Below, one piece after another: positions 47,201 through 59,592 of a stretch of DNA of 64,000 nucleotides. Numbering within the stretch: the stretch's first letter is position 1; every line of letters begins with the position of its first letter. The notes under the pieces were generated by a model. The model ran no database searches and was not told the origin of the DNA. It saw only the letters and a list, made by a program, of their open reading frames with translations. Made by a program: the position numbers and the translations under genes. Source of the stretch: Tamarix chinensis (Eukaryota; Streptophyta; Magnoliopsida; Caryophyllales; Tamaricaceae); NCBI GenBank assembly GCA_030549775.1, contig CM060180.1, positions 30,287,090-30,351,089 on the forward strand. The letters are read 5' to 3'.

Positions 47201-48689
47201 ATTCCTCTTTAAATGGTTAGTATCTTATTTGTGTATTATTGGACAAGTTTTCACCCTAGACATGCATGTCACCAACTGTCTACTCTTATTCTTCCAAGAA
47301 GGCCCCTCCCATATCTTGGGACTCCTGTACCTCCTTACACATCCCTACATCCTTTCCTTTTCACTTACTCATACTGGAAGCTCAACTCCTAAGTGTGTGG
47401 GTCAAGGCCCACCACCTTATACCATCCAAGTCCACTCGCTATCATCCTCTAGGGCTTTCCCCTAAAACCCTAATTGGACCTATGTGACCTAACTTTCTTT
47501 GCCTCACGCAACTAAAGCTCCTTTACCTCCCCATACATCACCTCGCTTAGATTCAACCCCCATCATTTCACTTTACTCCCCAAATACACATGTAACCATG
47601 AAACTCCAAACCCTAGCACCTTTCTTTCTCATATGTCACTCCTCCATTTCTCACCTGCCATCCTTTCTTTCCAATGACACCCATACTCACCCTACACATG
47701 ATAATCTTCCACTATCATCCCATATTCCATTCACCCTCAATTATTTTTACTTTCACAACCATCTCCAATTAGGGATTTCCTTCCAAACCCTAACCATGAT
47801 TCCTATGCACCCTTATACCAACCCATGTACTATTTTTCACCGAAAGTCTCCAATCACCCCCAACAACTCTTCCCTTACCTTACTTACACACCAAGATAAC
47901 TTTTTCCATGTAAAGCTCATCCCCATTCAGACTCCATCCACCCCATGCAAACCCTATAAATTCCCATGCAACCTCCTTCCATCCCATGCAAACCTTATAA
48001 ACTCCCAAATAAATCCTAGAGATCCCCGTGCAAACTTCTTATATCCCATGCAATGTTCACCCCACTCTTTTATTTTGTTCATAATTCCCTTTTTATTTTC
48101 CCCTCATGGATCATGACATAATTAGGTCAATCCCATATCCCTTTTGCTAACTCACTTCCCCCCTTTTCCCTTTTCATCATTTCACCCCATATCACATTAT
48201 TAAATATCCTATGTCCTAAAGGGCCACATCATATAACATAATAGGCACAACATATATATCAGCATACACAAGCCATAAGGGAGTCACATATACATACCTC
48301 AATTCCAAGCTGCACTAAAAATAAATGGTCATAAAAACCATAAATTACACATCATAACATAACATATGGCATACAAGGCACATAACACACACATAGAGGG
48401 TCTTAGCTACATCCTTACCTAACACGACACCGGTCTTGGAGCACGCTTCTACGCCTCCTTAGGGTTTTGACTTGATTCACCTATAAGAGGGAAAAACTAA
48501 GGGTTAATTTTTCTCTTACCAAAATTACTATTATTTCCTACCTTACCCTTATCATAGCCTAATATTAGGGTTACTATTATTAATAATAGTTTTATAAGTG
48601 AAAGTAGGGTTATTATTCTTAAGGTAGTTAACTATGTTATTACTAGTAAAAATAGGTCTTAGGAGGTAAATAGGTTCATGTTAAGGTAT

Positions 48690-48923
48690 TTATAGCCATA
48701 TTTATATTATTAAAGATAACAACTTTAATATTACTACTACCACTACTACTAATAATAATAGCAATAGTTCTAATCTTAAGAATAATACTTGAAAAGGTCC
48801 TAATAATCATAATAATAGTAACCTTAGTGATAACAAGGTCAAGCTTAATAATAGTGGTAGTAATAAAAATAATAACAATAATAATAGTAATAGTAACAAT
48901 AATGATAATATTGTTAAGGGTAA

Positions 48924-48969
<46 letters not shown>

Positions 48970-49130
48970 CGTAATAGTGATAATATAGGGGTTCAAATGT
49001 TTACAATAATAATATGCAAAAGTTAGCATTAATAATAATAATGATGATAATAATAATAATAATAATAATAATTTAATAATAATAATAATAATAATGATAG
49101 CATAATAACAACAACAACAACAACAACATT
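48690..49130. repeat. AAT/ATT-type microsatellite tract
   Basis: Long runs of AAT/ATA triplets, densest at 48928-48969 and 49030-49095, followed by (AAC)n near 49110-49127. It creates an isoleucine-rich open frame on the minus strand that is not a gene. Confidence 0.9.
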
Positions 49131-50111
49131 AATACTAATAAAAGAGATAACATTTGCATAAGTAGGGTTCAAGGGTTGTGGGAGTTAGGGTACCACCTAG
49201 GGATGGTGGTGACCAAGTGGCACCGGTGGTAGAAGAGGGAGAAGAGTTGGTGCAAAGGTGATTGGTTAGGTTAGAAAAGGGGGATTGAGGTGGTGGTGGG
49301 TGCCCTAGGTTGAGAAGGGTGGAATAATGGTGGTGGTTCAGCCAAAGGCCCAATGTAGATGACAACGGGTGTGGTGGCCGAAGGTGGTGGAGAGGGAGGA
49401 AGGGAGAAGGAGAGGGAGGTTGGGGAGATGGAAAATAGGGGGAGGTAGAGGAGGTTCTGCTGGTGGTTTTAGGGGGTAGGGGGAGTGGTGGTTGCAGCAA
49501 AAAGGGCAGCGGACGACTGCGCGAAGGGCGGCGGTGGGTGAGAAGGGTTGATCGAGGAGTTAACTTTACATGGCTGAGGCAGCTCGTGTAGAGAGAATCG
49601 ACGGTGGTGAGTGGTGTAGTTTAGTGGAGGGTGGTGCAGGGAGTGTTTTGGGACGTGGTTCGGGTGGCGGTGATGGGGCGATCATCTGAACAGGCGATGG
49701 CCCACAAAAGAAGGGAAATTATGGGCAAGGGAAAAAAGCCAAATGGGAGGGAGGAGGTTGAGGGGTATTTATAGGCCAATTAAGGTAGAATACAATAGAG
49801 GGGGAAGAGAGGAAGAGGACGACACACATTGTAGGTCGCCGGCCGGCAGCACACTACTGGTATAGGACTGCAAAGTTACAAGTCCTGTCAGCTTGGGAAT
49901 GGAGAAAGGAAGGGAGAGAGGGGCATGTGTGAGGAGAGAGAGATAGAGGTTGATTGGGTCGAGAAGGGAGAGGGATCGACGGGGAAGAGAGGGGAGGAGG
50001 CACGTAGGCGTACGGTGTTGCAAAGGCCACATGCCTGCATGGGGAAGGAGTGGGGGAAAAAGTTTGGGGAAGGAGAAGGGTCGGGGAAGAAGGAAAGGGG
50101 AAAGAAGGGGA

Positions 50112-50119
50112 CCGCCAAC
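50112..50119 (+). repeat. Left target-site duplication of the second hAT
   Basis: CCGCCAAC; the right copy at 55872-55879 is CCACCAGC (6 of 8). Confidence 0.7.
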
Positions 50120-50344
50120 TAGGGATGGCAATGGGGCAGGGTGGGGACCGGGATGGTGTCCCCATCCCCAAACCCGAAATAGATACCCATCCCTATACCC
50201 ACCCCCATCCCCGATTTTTGTTAATAGGAAATCCCCACCTTGATCCCCACAAAGGCTAATCCCCCATCCCCACCCCATTCCCCAAACTAGATCCCCAATC
50301 CTTGTCCCTGAAACCTATCACCCACCCCCAAAACCCGAGCAACC

Positions 50345-51899
50345 CAAAAACATAATTTTCCAGCAATCATAAACATGAAACATAAGTATATATAAGCATA
50401 CAACATAATAAATAATTCCCATTTCAAACTAAAAAAATACATTATATTACTACAGGAGCATCAAATTTACAACATTATATTAGCAAAAACCTATATGTTA
50501 AATGTCTTCTATAGTTAAAAACCTAGATCAAAACACCTATGGACAAGATAATACATCAATACTATCAACAACTTGGATAAAAAAACCAGTGGACAAAGTA
50601 TTACATGATCCATCAAAAACCTATATATGGCTCATAGTCTCATAGAGAATCTATGGACAGGACACTACATGATGCTTCCAAGCACCTACCAAAAACAAAC
50701 CACCAAATGTCCAAATCCAAAATAAGATCAAACAAGTAGCCACCAAATATTGTCTTCTTTGATCATTCAAAATGAAAATATCAGATTGTTTGATAAACAT
50801 CAAGTCACAAGAAGCTACTTCCTCCGGTGTTGCTTATAGTGATGCATGATTCCAACTCCTACAAAACAATAAAATCATATAAATGTTAGATGTGGAGAAT
50901 AATTTTCACAATTTATGCAAATATCATAACATATATCTATGATTCTATATTTCCTAATCAGACCATACTGAAGTTTTATTCGGTGCCTCCATTTACCACT
51001 TTTTTGTGATTCAATTCTTTTAAAACCTACTCATGTAAGCTGAAGTCTAGTTTTCTATATTGTTCTCATCAAATAATGTGCTGCCAGTTACATCTCATGT
51101 GTGTACCTGTATCATAATATTGAGCTATCTATATTTAATTAGGTAAGTTGCATTATATATAGATGCCAAATGAATAGGATGCCAAACAATCAACATGTAT
51201 CAATGAATAAAAAAATTATCTAGACTTATAAACTGAGAATGAAATAGCTGAATTAAAGATAATACAAATTAACTAATAATAATAAACCTATGGGCCATAA
51301 CTAAGTATTGCATTAGTCCAACACAGGAATAAAATGCAGGTTAATAAATAATTAGAATATAAACCTATTAACTAAGAATGTAGTAGCTAAATAAGAAAAA
51401 TCAAGTCTGAAATCTGGAGATATCATAACAAAGTTTAGAACATATATCAGAGGTAAAGATCATAGCAAAGTAGAAACACATAGATCAGAAAAGAGATAAA
51501 AAAATAAATAGATCAGAACAAAGATCAGATATTCAAAGGCATAGATCAAAAGAGAAAAAACAAACAAATTAAAAGATTCAAACTAGAGGTCAAAAATAGA
51601 TAGATTAGAATAGAGATCATAATAGAGCAAAATGAAGCCTAGATAGATCAAAACTGAGCAAAAAACTTAAATGCAGAATAATAGAGCAAGTATTAAAAAA
51701 CTATGTTATGACCTAATGCATTTTCATGCAAGTATTCGATATATTTTCTAGCTATAGTTAAAAGCTCAGCTACCTGATGCACTTTTATGCAAGTGTTGTA
51801 CATTAATAGATAATTTTAGAGAAAATTTTCAATCAAACAGGAAAATTGCCTCTACATCGGAATCATTATAAAAGATTTGGACATTTTCTTCTTGAGAAT
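50345..51899. other. Non-coding 3' part of the second hAT
   Basis: AT-rich, no recognisable frame. It holds several AGATCA/TAGATCA motifs (51440-51660) of unknown meaning. Confidence 0.5.
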
Positions 51900-54087
51900 C
51901 TAACAAAGATAAAGTAAATAGAAAATTAAACAAACAATAAAATTTATAATGGAAAAATAGAAAACACTAAAAACATTACGCTTAAAGATCATCATAATAC
52001 CTTTAATTTCCTTCCATAGCCAATCTCGTGCACGCATCAAAGCCTCCAAGGTTTTAGAATGAAGTCTACTACGATGAGTACTCACAATCCTCCCACTATT
52101 ACTAAATGTTGACTCCGAAGCAACGGTCATTACAGGAATAGCCAAGACATCCTTATCAACATCATGCAAAGTGGGATATTTGATCCCATTTATCTTCCAA
52201 CAGCATAAAATATCAAAATCAACCGTATTCCTTGGCAAGAGAGACTCCCCTAAGTAGACATCCAACTCTGATGTCACATCATACATGGTAGCATTAGACT
52301 CCATAAACATCTCAAATTTATTAGCATAACTACCATGTCTAGGTTGTGGAGGCTTTGAAGAGGAACAAACTTGTGAACCTTGAACGTCATGAGATCTTTT
52401 AGATCTTTTCCTATATTCTTCAATCATGTCATTTAATATCTGCTTCACTTCTTCTATCTCTAATAAAGAAAAATCGTCATAGAAAAGAGGAAAATAATCT
52501 TCATTTTATACCTTGGGTCTAAAATACTTTCAATTGCAAGTAGATGATTCATCTTATCCCAATACTTGTCAAACTTCAATTTCATATTAGTTGCCATTTT
52601 TTTCACATTATTACTGAAATACTCAAGCCATTCACCAATAGCCAACTTGATATCACACATAGTAAGGAAAAAAAGACTAATGGTAGGATACTTGGTTCCA
52701 GAAAATAATTTTGTGGCATCATAAAAAACCTCCAACTTTGAAGCAATTTCCATCACTTGTGCCCACTCTTCCTCGGTGGGAACTCTTTGATGCAAAGGCT
52801 CACGCTGCTTCAAGCGAGGAAATACGTCTTTGTATTCTATTGTAGTGTTAAGCATTGAATATGTAAAGTTCCATAGAGTCTTTCAATCCAATTCTAATTT
52901 TCTAGTGCATGCAATTTTGCGTTGTCTAGCTGCCTCAACAAACTTCTCATCCCTTTTTGGAGTGGCCGACCAAAATTGAACACTATACCGAATCTTTTCA
53001 ATTGCGTCATTAATCAACTCCAACCCATCCCTCACCACCAAATTCAAAATATGAGCACAACAACGCATATGAAATAATTTTCCATCTAAAATAAGTGATA
53101 CTGGATAAAGCTTTTCCAAAATATGTCCAATCATGGCATCATTGGAATTTCAATTATCAAGAGTTAAAGTCGATAACTTACGATCAAGGTTCCAATCCAG
53201 CAAACATTCAACAAGCACATTTTCAAGAACCTCACTTGTATGTGGACATGGCACATATATAAACCTAGAAAAAAAGAAATAATAACAAAATTCAGTGACT
53301 TTATAGTAAGAGTATACTTGCTGAATTTTTTCAAAACAAATCAAATTGAAATTTACCTAACAAGCATACTTTGCAATCTCCATGATTCACCAATGAAATG
53401 CGAAGTAATAGCCATAAATCCTCTTTTTTGGTTAGAAGATGTCCACATATCAGTTGTTAATGCAATTTGACTTGCATTATCATTTAACAATTTCATTGTT
53501 TTCTCTCTTTCAAACTCAAAAATCTTCATGATATCACCCTTGATTGTATTACAAGAAACCACTTTGAACAATGGTTGTAAGGAATGAGAGTACCTTCTAA
53601 AGCCCACATGATCAACCATTGACAATGGGTACTCATGTAATATAATTATATTTTCAAGCTCAGATCTCGAATGATCTTGATCAAAATTGTATGTATTAAG
53701 CTTCATCAACCCATCGTTAGGTTTTGTCGTTTGCAAAAGAGACCGGTTGATAGACTTCTGCTTTTTATTCACGCATACTTTCATGTGATCAAGCAAGTTC
53801 TTCGTGCCATTCTTACTCTCCCCTCTTAATACCTTCTTACAATCATTGCAAATAGCCTTCATTTTTCCTATAATTACTTTCCTCTCAAAATGATCCCACA
53901 CAATAGATCGTAATTTTCTTTTCTTTACACCACCCACATTAGTATTTTCCTCTTCGGAATTATGTGTTTCCACATCCGCATCAACTTGAGTATTCTCATT
54001 TTGGGATGGAATTGCTTGACTTGACAAGGTTGGAATAGTTTGCATAGGGCTTTCTATATCTTTATCTATGATGTGACTATTATCCAT
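51900..54087 (-). pseudogene. hAT transposase (zf-BED / hATC, RICESLEEPER-type), damaged
   Basis: Starts at ATG 54087. Order: acidic N-terminus; BED zinc finger (IVWDHFERKVI, AICNDCKKVL, then NLLDHMKVC); core (LTTDMWTSSNQKRGFMAITS, HFIGESWRLQSMLV); a GT-AG intron at about 53265-53356; then VLVECLLDWNLDRKLSTLTL, HMRCCAHILNLVVRDGLELI, the middle domain (MKLKFDKYWDKMNHLL, SILDPRYKMK), and the dimerisation domain (VLAIPVMTVASESTFSNSGR, RLHSKTLEALMRARDWLWKE) ending near 52000. Damage: TGA at LDN-stop-NSND (53150), TGA at LELD-stop-KTLW (52883), and a frameshift just after RYKMK near 52500, where the next frame continues DYFPLFYDD. Less decayed than the transposase at 21210-23218. Confidence 0.88.
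53265..53356 (-). other. Intron of the second hAT transposase gene
   Basis: Minus-strand donor GTAAATTTC and acceptor TTTTTTTCTAG flank it, and the protein similarity resumes directly after (VPCPHTSEVLENVLVECLL). Boundaries are accurate to a few bases. Confidence 0.6.
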
Positions 54088-55730
54088 TCTAAAAAAAAGT
54101 AACTAAAATCAAGCAAAAAATTCATCACTAACATAATAATCATTGATTAATAACCAAAATATAAGTGTTGAAACTCAAAGAAATGCCAAAGAAGGCCACA
54201 GTCTGCATAGTAAGGCATTATAGTAAGAAATAAATTATCATAGCATATATCCTCCAACATGAACCATAGAAAGATAAACTAAAACATAAAATTGATTAAT
54301 GTATTACATGTTTGTAGTTCAAGGAACAATAGAGAAAAATCTAGGAAATTTTGATAGCCAATAATCCAAGTAAAGGGTTAGACTGAACCAATTTGTGATA
54401 AGGAACATCCCTCAAGCAATATATCTAACAAACAAAAACCAATGTACTTAATTCCTCTTCCCTTTTCTTTTTCTTTTGATAGGAAAAATGAGATTACTTT
54501 TAATTGGTTATTAGTAATTACAGCACAAGGAAAGCTACTTGTTGGCTTGTTCCATTCTCTAGCAGTAGATTATAGCTTACCAATTTATGCTAGTAAAAAA
54601 CTGCAACTTATTGATGAGGAATAAACTTTTGTCCACATATAACAATGCATACATGTGCTAGACTGCTGATATATATGACAATGCCTAGAAGCGAATAAAA
54701 TTATGTCAACGTATAATAATTTATGTCCATTAAACAACAGAAAGGTAAATTCAAGCAAGACATAACAGCATGGTAAATTAAAGTAAGACAACAAGTCGAT
54801 AGTTCTCATTTGGAAGGAAGAACAACATACGCATTTCATAAGTTAGAAGATACAAAGGAAAAGAATTTTGGCTTAGCATAACAATATAAACAATGAATAA
54901 TTACTCAGTAAGACATTAATAAGAAGTAAGAATTGAAAAACACTCACTCGGTGACTCAAAGCATGAATCCAGAGAGATAAGAAGGATTAAAGAAGGTCAA
55001 CAGAGGCTCGAAGGGCGAAATGACCAGTATTAAGGCATGGCGGTGGACGGCAAGAATGATTGTTAAAGGATGGCAGGTGAAGGGTAGAGAAGTAGAGTAT
55101 AATAGTGGATGAAACACAAGAACCAGAGGAGAGTGGAAAAATATGTGTGCCGTAGCTGGTGGTTGCTGGAGAAGATGGGGAGTAGAGATCAGAAGTCAAA
55201 GGGTAGCCAAGTGCTGACACTGGCACTCGTCATTGTTGTCAACGTGAGTTGCGAGTTGAGATTTGAAAGTTTCCCAGCTCCACCAACACAGCAATGGCCG
55301 CAACGCCCAACGGGTACCTACATATAAGTAGATAACAGAGAAACTAAAAAATAAAAATGGTGGTATATGTTAGTGAGGCGTGAGCTGTGAGCAGTGAGCA
55401 AGAGCCAAGAGTACGAGAACGTCGAGAAGAGAAATCAGGCTAAATGGCTAATCAATAGATACTAGATACTAGATAGTTGATACAGTGATACACTAATACT
55501 CATACATACTGCGCTTTTTAAATCTTTAGGAAAATAAAAGTTCTGAATATTTGATTTCAGACGTGCTAAAGGGTTCAACTTCAAATCAAAAATAGTAAAA
55601 GTAACTTTTACTTTATAGAAATTGTACTTATATAATTTTTTTAGATAAATAAAAATTACAACAGTAGTAAAAGTAATATATAAAATAAATAAAAATAAAA
55701 ATAAATTACATATATACATAATTCAGGGCA
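54088..55730. other. 5' leader/promoter side of the second hAT transposase
   Basis: No gene. 54960-55440 is GC-richer, without meaningful frames, and may hold the transposase promoter by analogy with the block at 24600-25800. Confidence 0.4.
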
Positions 55731-56428
55731 GGTTTGGGGACGGGGATACAAAACCCATCCCCGAAAAATTCCCTAAACCCGAACCCATCCCCAAAAATCC
55801 TCCCCAAACCCGGCCCTGATAGGGGAATCCCCATCGGGGCCCCAAACCCGTGGGGATTTTTGCCATCCCTACCACCAGCCCAGGGGAAAAAGAAAGAAAG
55901 AAAAAGGAGGGTGGACCAGGCGGCTGGCGTCGGGCAGGGGAAAAGAAAGGAAAGGGGACGTGGGCCTAGGCCCCACGGGAGGAAATGAGAGGGGACAAGG
56001 TTTGGGCCGGGGGAGGCTAGCCCAAATCAAGGGAGAAGAGGAAAAAAAAGAAAAGGAGAAAGGAGAGGAAGGAAATAAAAAAGGAAAAGAAGGGAAAAAA
56101 AGAAAAAAGGAAAAGTGAAAAGTGAAAAGTGAAAAAGAAAAAAAATAGATGGGCTAGGGTATTTAGAACATTTTGGTATTTTTAAATATTTAAAATAATA
56201 ATTAAATTTCTTTTTTAGATTAATTTATGATCTTTAAAAGATTTTTCCTAAATTCTATTTTAATTAGTAAAATACCAAAAATTTTCCTAATTAAATTATT
56301 TATTATTTCCTCTTGATTTTGCCCTAGATTAATTCCTCTTATTTTAATAAAATAATTTATTTAATTAATTTTCCTAATAAATCCTTATTTTGCCATAATT
56401 TTCTAAATTAGGGTTTTGGGGTATTTCA

Positions 56429-56433
56429 ATATG
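56429..56433 (+). repeat. Right target-site duplication of the forward solo LTR
   Basis: ATATG directly after ...GGGGTATTTCA. Confidence 0.8.
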
Positions 56434-57499
56434 TTGTTGTAAAGTTCTATTCTATGATAATGTATTTCTTGAGAATTGTTGAGAAATTATGTATTTAAGT
56501 CTATGGGTCTTAGTTAGGGTTTGGTGACCTAGGGTATTTTAGGACAAGATGATGAAGGATGGCATAAGGGAAAGGCTTAAGAGAAAAAGTAACCCAAATA
56601 TTCCTTGGGAAAATGTGGAGTCATAAGAATGGTAATGATAAAAAGGGGGTTTAGGGTAAAATTTTGTATGGGGAGAGTTGACCCTACATGGGAATAGGTC
56701 CTATCTAATATGGCTATGACTGGGGGTGACTAAGGGAAAAAGAGTTGTGAAGAAAGGATTAGGGGGATGATGAGGGTGTTGTTGGGTAGCTTGGTGAACA
56801 TGGGGGAGTTTTTGGATAATGGAAGATGGGGAAGTACATGAAGGCAAAATTAGGGTTTTGGGGGTTCAAACCCTAATGATAAGTCATTATCACATGTAGT
56901 AGATGAGGGATTTGGGTTGTGCCTCTAGGTTGTAATGAAGGATACAACTTATGGAGGATGTGGGTACAGTCAAATGGTTAGTTGGGATGTGCAAGAGAGT
57001 GTACAAATGAAAAAAGGAGATTAGGGTTTTGGGAGGAGTCATTCGGGGAGGTTGTTATCGCATGTGTGAGATGAGGGAGTTGGGCTATAAGAATTTGGGA
57101 AATGGATGGTCATGGCAACTTGTGCTTGGTCGTAGGAGTTTAGGGTTGAATAAGAAATGGATAAGAGATCATAACCACATAGGCTAAAATTTGGGTTTCG
57201 AGGGGGTAACCCTAGAGGGCTATGGTTATAACATGTGAGGAACAAGGAAAACATGCTATGAATCATGATTAATAGGGTTCTAATGGCATATTTGGGTTGG
57301 TGGATAATTTTGGGGGCTCAAGAGATCATTAGTGAGTGAGGATACCTTGGTTTAGGGAATTAAGGTTTCTATGAGGTCAGGGTTGTTCAGGGTGGTAGTA
57401 GGCCAAGATTCTTATATGGTTGATGTGTGGATGTGTGTGATATATGAAAAAATAAGAAACTAATCACTTAAAGTGGAATATCCTTGAATCTAACCCATG

Positions 57500-58015
57500 T
57501 ATATCATATGTACTAGTCCACCAGTTATAATAGTGGCCAGAAGCATTTTGTCATGGATTGTATTAGGTTTATCGGTCTACCGGTTATAATAGTGGTTAGG
57601 AGTGTGGTGCCTTGTATTGCATAGTTATCGGTTTATCGGTGAGAATAATAGGGATCTTGAGCTCAAATAATGAAACTCTTGGATGATAATAATATGCAAA
57701 AAAGACACTAATTACTTACAGTAGAACATCATGTGAGTCAGGACTATGTGTATGATACTTACCAGTCAACTGGTTATAATAGTGGTAAGGATCTTTCTGC
57801 CTTGGATTATACTATGTTTACCAGTCTATCGGTTATAATAGTAGTCAGGAACGTTCTACCCTGAATTGTACTATATTTACCTGTCCATCGATTATAATAG
57901 TGGTCAGGAGCGTTCTGCCCTATATTATATTATTTATTGATCCACCAGTCATAATAGTGGTCAGGAGTGTGCTATCTTGGATTACATAGTTACCGGTGCA
58001 CTGATGAGAATAGCG
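57500..58015 (-). repeat. Tandem repeats within the reverse LTR
   Basis: About eight degenerate units, roughly 60 bp each, containing CCACCAGTTATAATAGTGGC and GTCAGGAGCGTTCTGCCCT on the plus strand. These are the reverse complement of the array at 46840-47200, with more units here. Confidence 0.75.
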
Positions 58016-58683
58016 GCGTCCCCTAACCCATGTGAATATAATTTGAGAGATGTCTAAATACTACACTAATGTTTTTAAGGCCTTATAGGGGAAAACGATC
58101 TATTATAATCTGCTTGTGTATATTATATCTTTATCACGTATTGCTATGTTCCTACTTGACTATATTATCACCTTACTCAATACGTAGCGTACTAATAACC
58201 CATTTTATGGGCGCTACTTATTCCCACGAGTAGTGACTCCTTTTGAGTCTATGTAGGTGACCGATGATGCCATAAATGACTTTGCTACATATGATGACTT
58301 GGTCGGGGTGGAGTAATGCTATGGTATTTTGAGGTTTGGGTCGGAGAGAGTGTCTTTAGGACTTGTTTTCCTATTAGTTTCAATCTATGTTACCCGTAGT
58401 TGAACAATGTTCTACATTTCTAATATTTCCTTACATCAATACTTAACTCTTTTATGTTCTGTATTTCTAGTATTTCCTTATATTAACACTTTAACTCCTT
58501 TATGTTATGAAGTTTTCTTGTTGTGGTAGTTTGGTTGAGTTCTTATCTTATTAGCCTTGTAGTTGGTATGAGGCTGGCCGGGAGCTAGACTTATACTGAT
58601 TACAACAGTAACACTCTCTTTTATGGCGTATGATTTTTAGATATAAAATGAAAATTTTCAATCATAATTTTGAAGGTGTTACA

Positions 58684-59500
58684 GAATATTGCGGAAAAAT
58701 GTGGATTGAAGTAATACAAACCAAAATTGAAACTAACAAGAGAATTAAACAATTGATAGTTCAAATACAAAACAAAACAATTAAGGAAAAATAGAGATAT
58801 TTATTCATATACTTATGTAATTATAAGATGATTCAACAAATTAATCAATCAATTACACAAATTAGTAAATCTCTAATAATAGAGAAGAAGAAGAAGTTGT
58901 GTCGCACAACTAGATGGCTAGAATTCCATCATATCTCATTTTATAATAGATAAAATCATACAAAACAAAACGTGTTTCGTAAAAGAGAAAAACACTATTT
59001 ATATTTGAAAAACACAACTCCCCTCATATTTATTTCTATGCTCTCGGCTTTTTGTCCGGAACTTATATCATAATATTCAATGAGAAAACATGATCTGTGT
59101 TAATAAATACGGAACCCTCGTATTTTTTACATAATCTATAATTTTACATTAAACTTTTTCAAAACCTGCACAAACCAAAATAATATTATATTGTAAATGT
59201 CCAGTCAAATTCACATCAAATTATCTAGGTGTAATTTATCTTTTAATATAGAACAATCAACTTATATTCAATTTTAATCAAGTGTGCGTCTCTATATCAT
59301 TTTGGAGGGAGGGCACATATTTGATTCCCACCGTTTTCCCTTCTCTGTATCGGCTATAAAATTAAATAAATAATAATAATAATTTGTCTTATTTGTCTCG
59401 GGAGGTAGTGGATTCCTGTTGTTTGTACGGCCCGTAGCTATCCACGACCGCATCCTAAGCGCCCCCCGTATTACAATCCTTGAACCCTCCCATACTTGCG
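58684..59500. other. Upstream region of the lipocalin gene
   Basis: AT-rich flank with no gene; contains GAAGAAGAAGAAG (about 58885). The last 200 bp become GC-richer (59390-59490), as expected of a proximal promoter. Confidence 0.5.
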
Positions 59501-59503
59501 ACT

Positions 59504-59510
59504 TATTTAA
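59504..59510 (+). promoter_or_regulatory. TATA-like box of the lipocalin gene
   Basis: TATTTAA lies 89 bp before the ATG at 59593 and is followed by a pyrimidine-rich leader (TCTCTCCGCTT). A transcript start about 30 bp downstream would leave a leader of about 50-60 nt. No clear heat-shock element (GAAnnTTC) was found nearby. Confidence 0.5.
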
Positions 59511-59592
59511 ACCCTCAGTCCAGGTTCTCGTACCACAGAGTTCTCTCCGCTTAAGTAGTTTTCTATTTTCAATCTCTTGAGAATCATCGACT

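Larger units (their letters stand above)
50120..55871 (-). mobile_element. hAT transposon, 5.75 kb
   Basis: Inverted termini TAGGGATGGCAAT (50120) and TTTTTGCCATCCCTA (ending 55871), flanked by imperfect 8-bp duplications. Subterminal zones repeat CCCATCCCC/CCCCAAACCCG motifs (50160-50340 and 55730-55860). It carries one transposase gene on the minus strand (51900-54087) with damage. It sits inside the purine-rich block of the forward solo LTR. Confidence 0.88.
46122..56428 (+). mobile_element. Giant solo LTR (about 4.5 kb without the inserted hAT), gypsy-like
   Basis: Starts TGTAACACCCCCAAAATTC and ends TTTTGGGGTATTTCA, with TG...CA ends and identical 5-bp flanks ATATG. Removing the hAT and one duplication leaves about 4,547 bp. 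No primer-binding site, polypurine tract or gag-pol lies inside or beside it, so it is a solo LTR. Layout: U3-like start, a CACCTGCACC...GGGAATGAGCAG zone, a tandem-repeat zone (46840-47200), a CCCTAA-rich zone (47460-48060), an AAT-type microsatellite (48690-49130), a purine-rich block (49150-50119 and 55872-56160), and an AT-rich end. The TGTAACACCCC start and layout recall Del/Tekay gypsy LTRs; that assignment is inference. Confidence 0.8.
44365..58683 (-). mobile_element. Reverse-oriented giant solo LTR, split by a second solo LTR
   Basis: On the minus strand it begins TGTAACACC (58683 downward) and ends at TATAATACCTC (plus strand, 44365). Its two parts, 58683-56434 and 46121-44365, add to about 4.0 kb and are separated by the forward LTR at 46122-56428. 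Flanks are AAATA (44360-44364) and GAATA (58684-58688), 4 of 5 identical. Aligned blocks with the forward LTR include the first 150 bp (GTAACACC..AAAATT, GATCAGTA..AGCCTGGC, CCCGGCTGG, ACAAGGCT), the GCTCGTGGGAATGAGCAGC zone and the tandem-repeat zone. The other end is marked by the pyrimidine-rich block 44620-45720. No coding region. Confidence 0.75.

Noticed and set aside
47073..48116. 130- and 205-codon plus-strand frames
   Set aside because: Located in the CCCTAA-rich part of the solo LTR; threonine/proline/histidine-rich with no domain; the tandem array covers the start of the first.
48676..49029. Isoleucine-rich 117-codon frame
   Set aside because: Directly produced by the AAT/ATT microsatellite.
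49135..50278. Proline-rich minus-strand frames up to 169 codons
   Set aside because: They cross from the LTR into the hAT terminal repeats, so they cannot be one old gene, and they mirror the G-rich skew.
46122..58683. Full-length element with 46122 and 58683 as its terminal inverted repeats
   Set aside because: The two TGTAACAC ends are in opposite orientation, but each belongs to a separate solo LTR with its own 5-bp duplication, and the forward LTR already ends at 56428.
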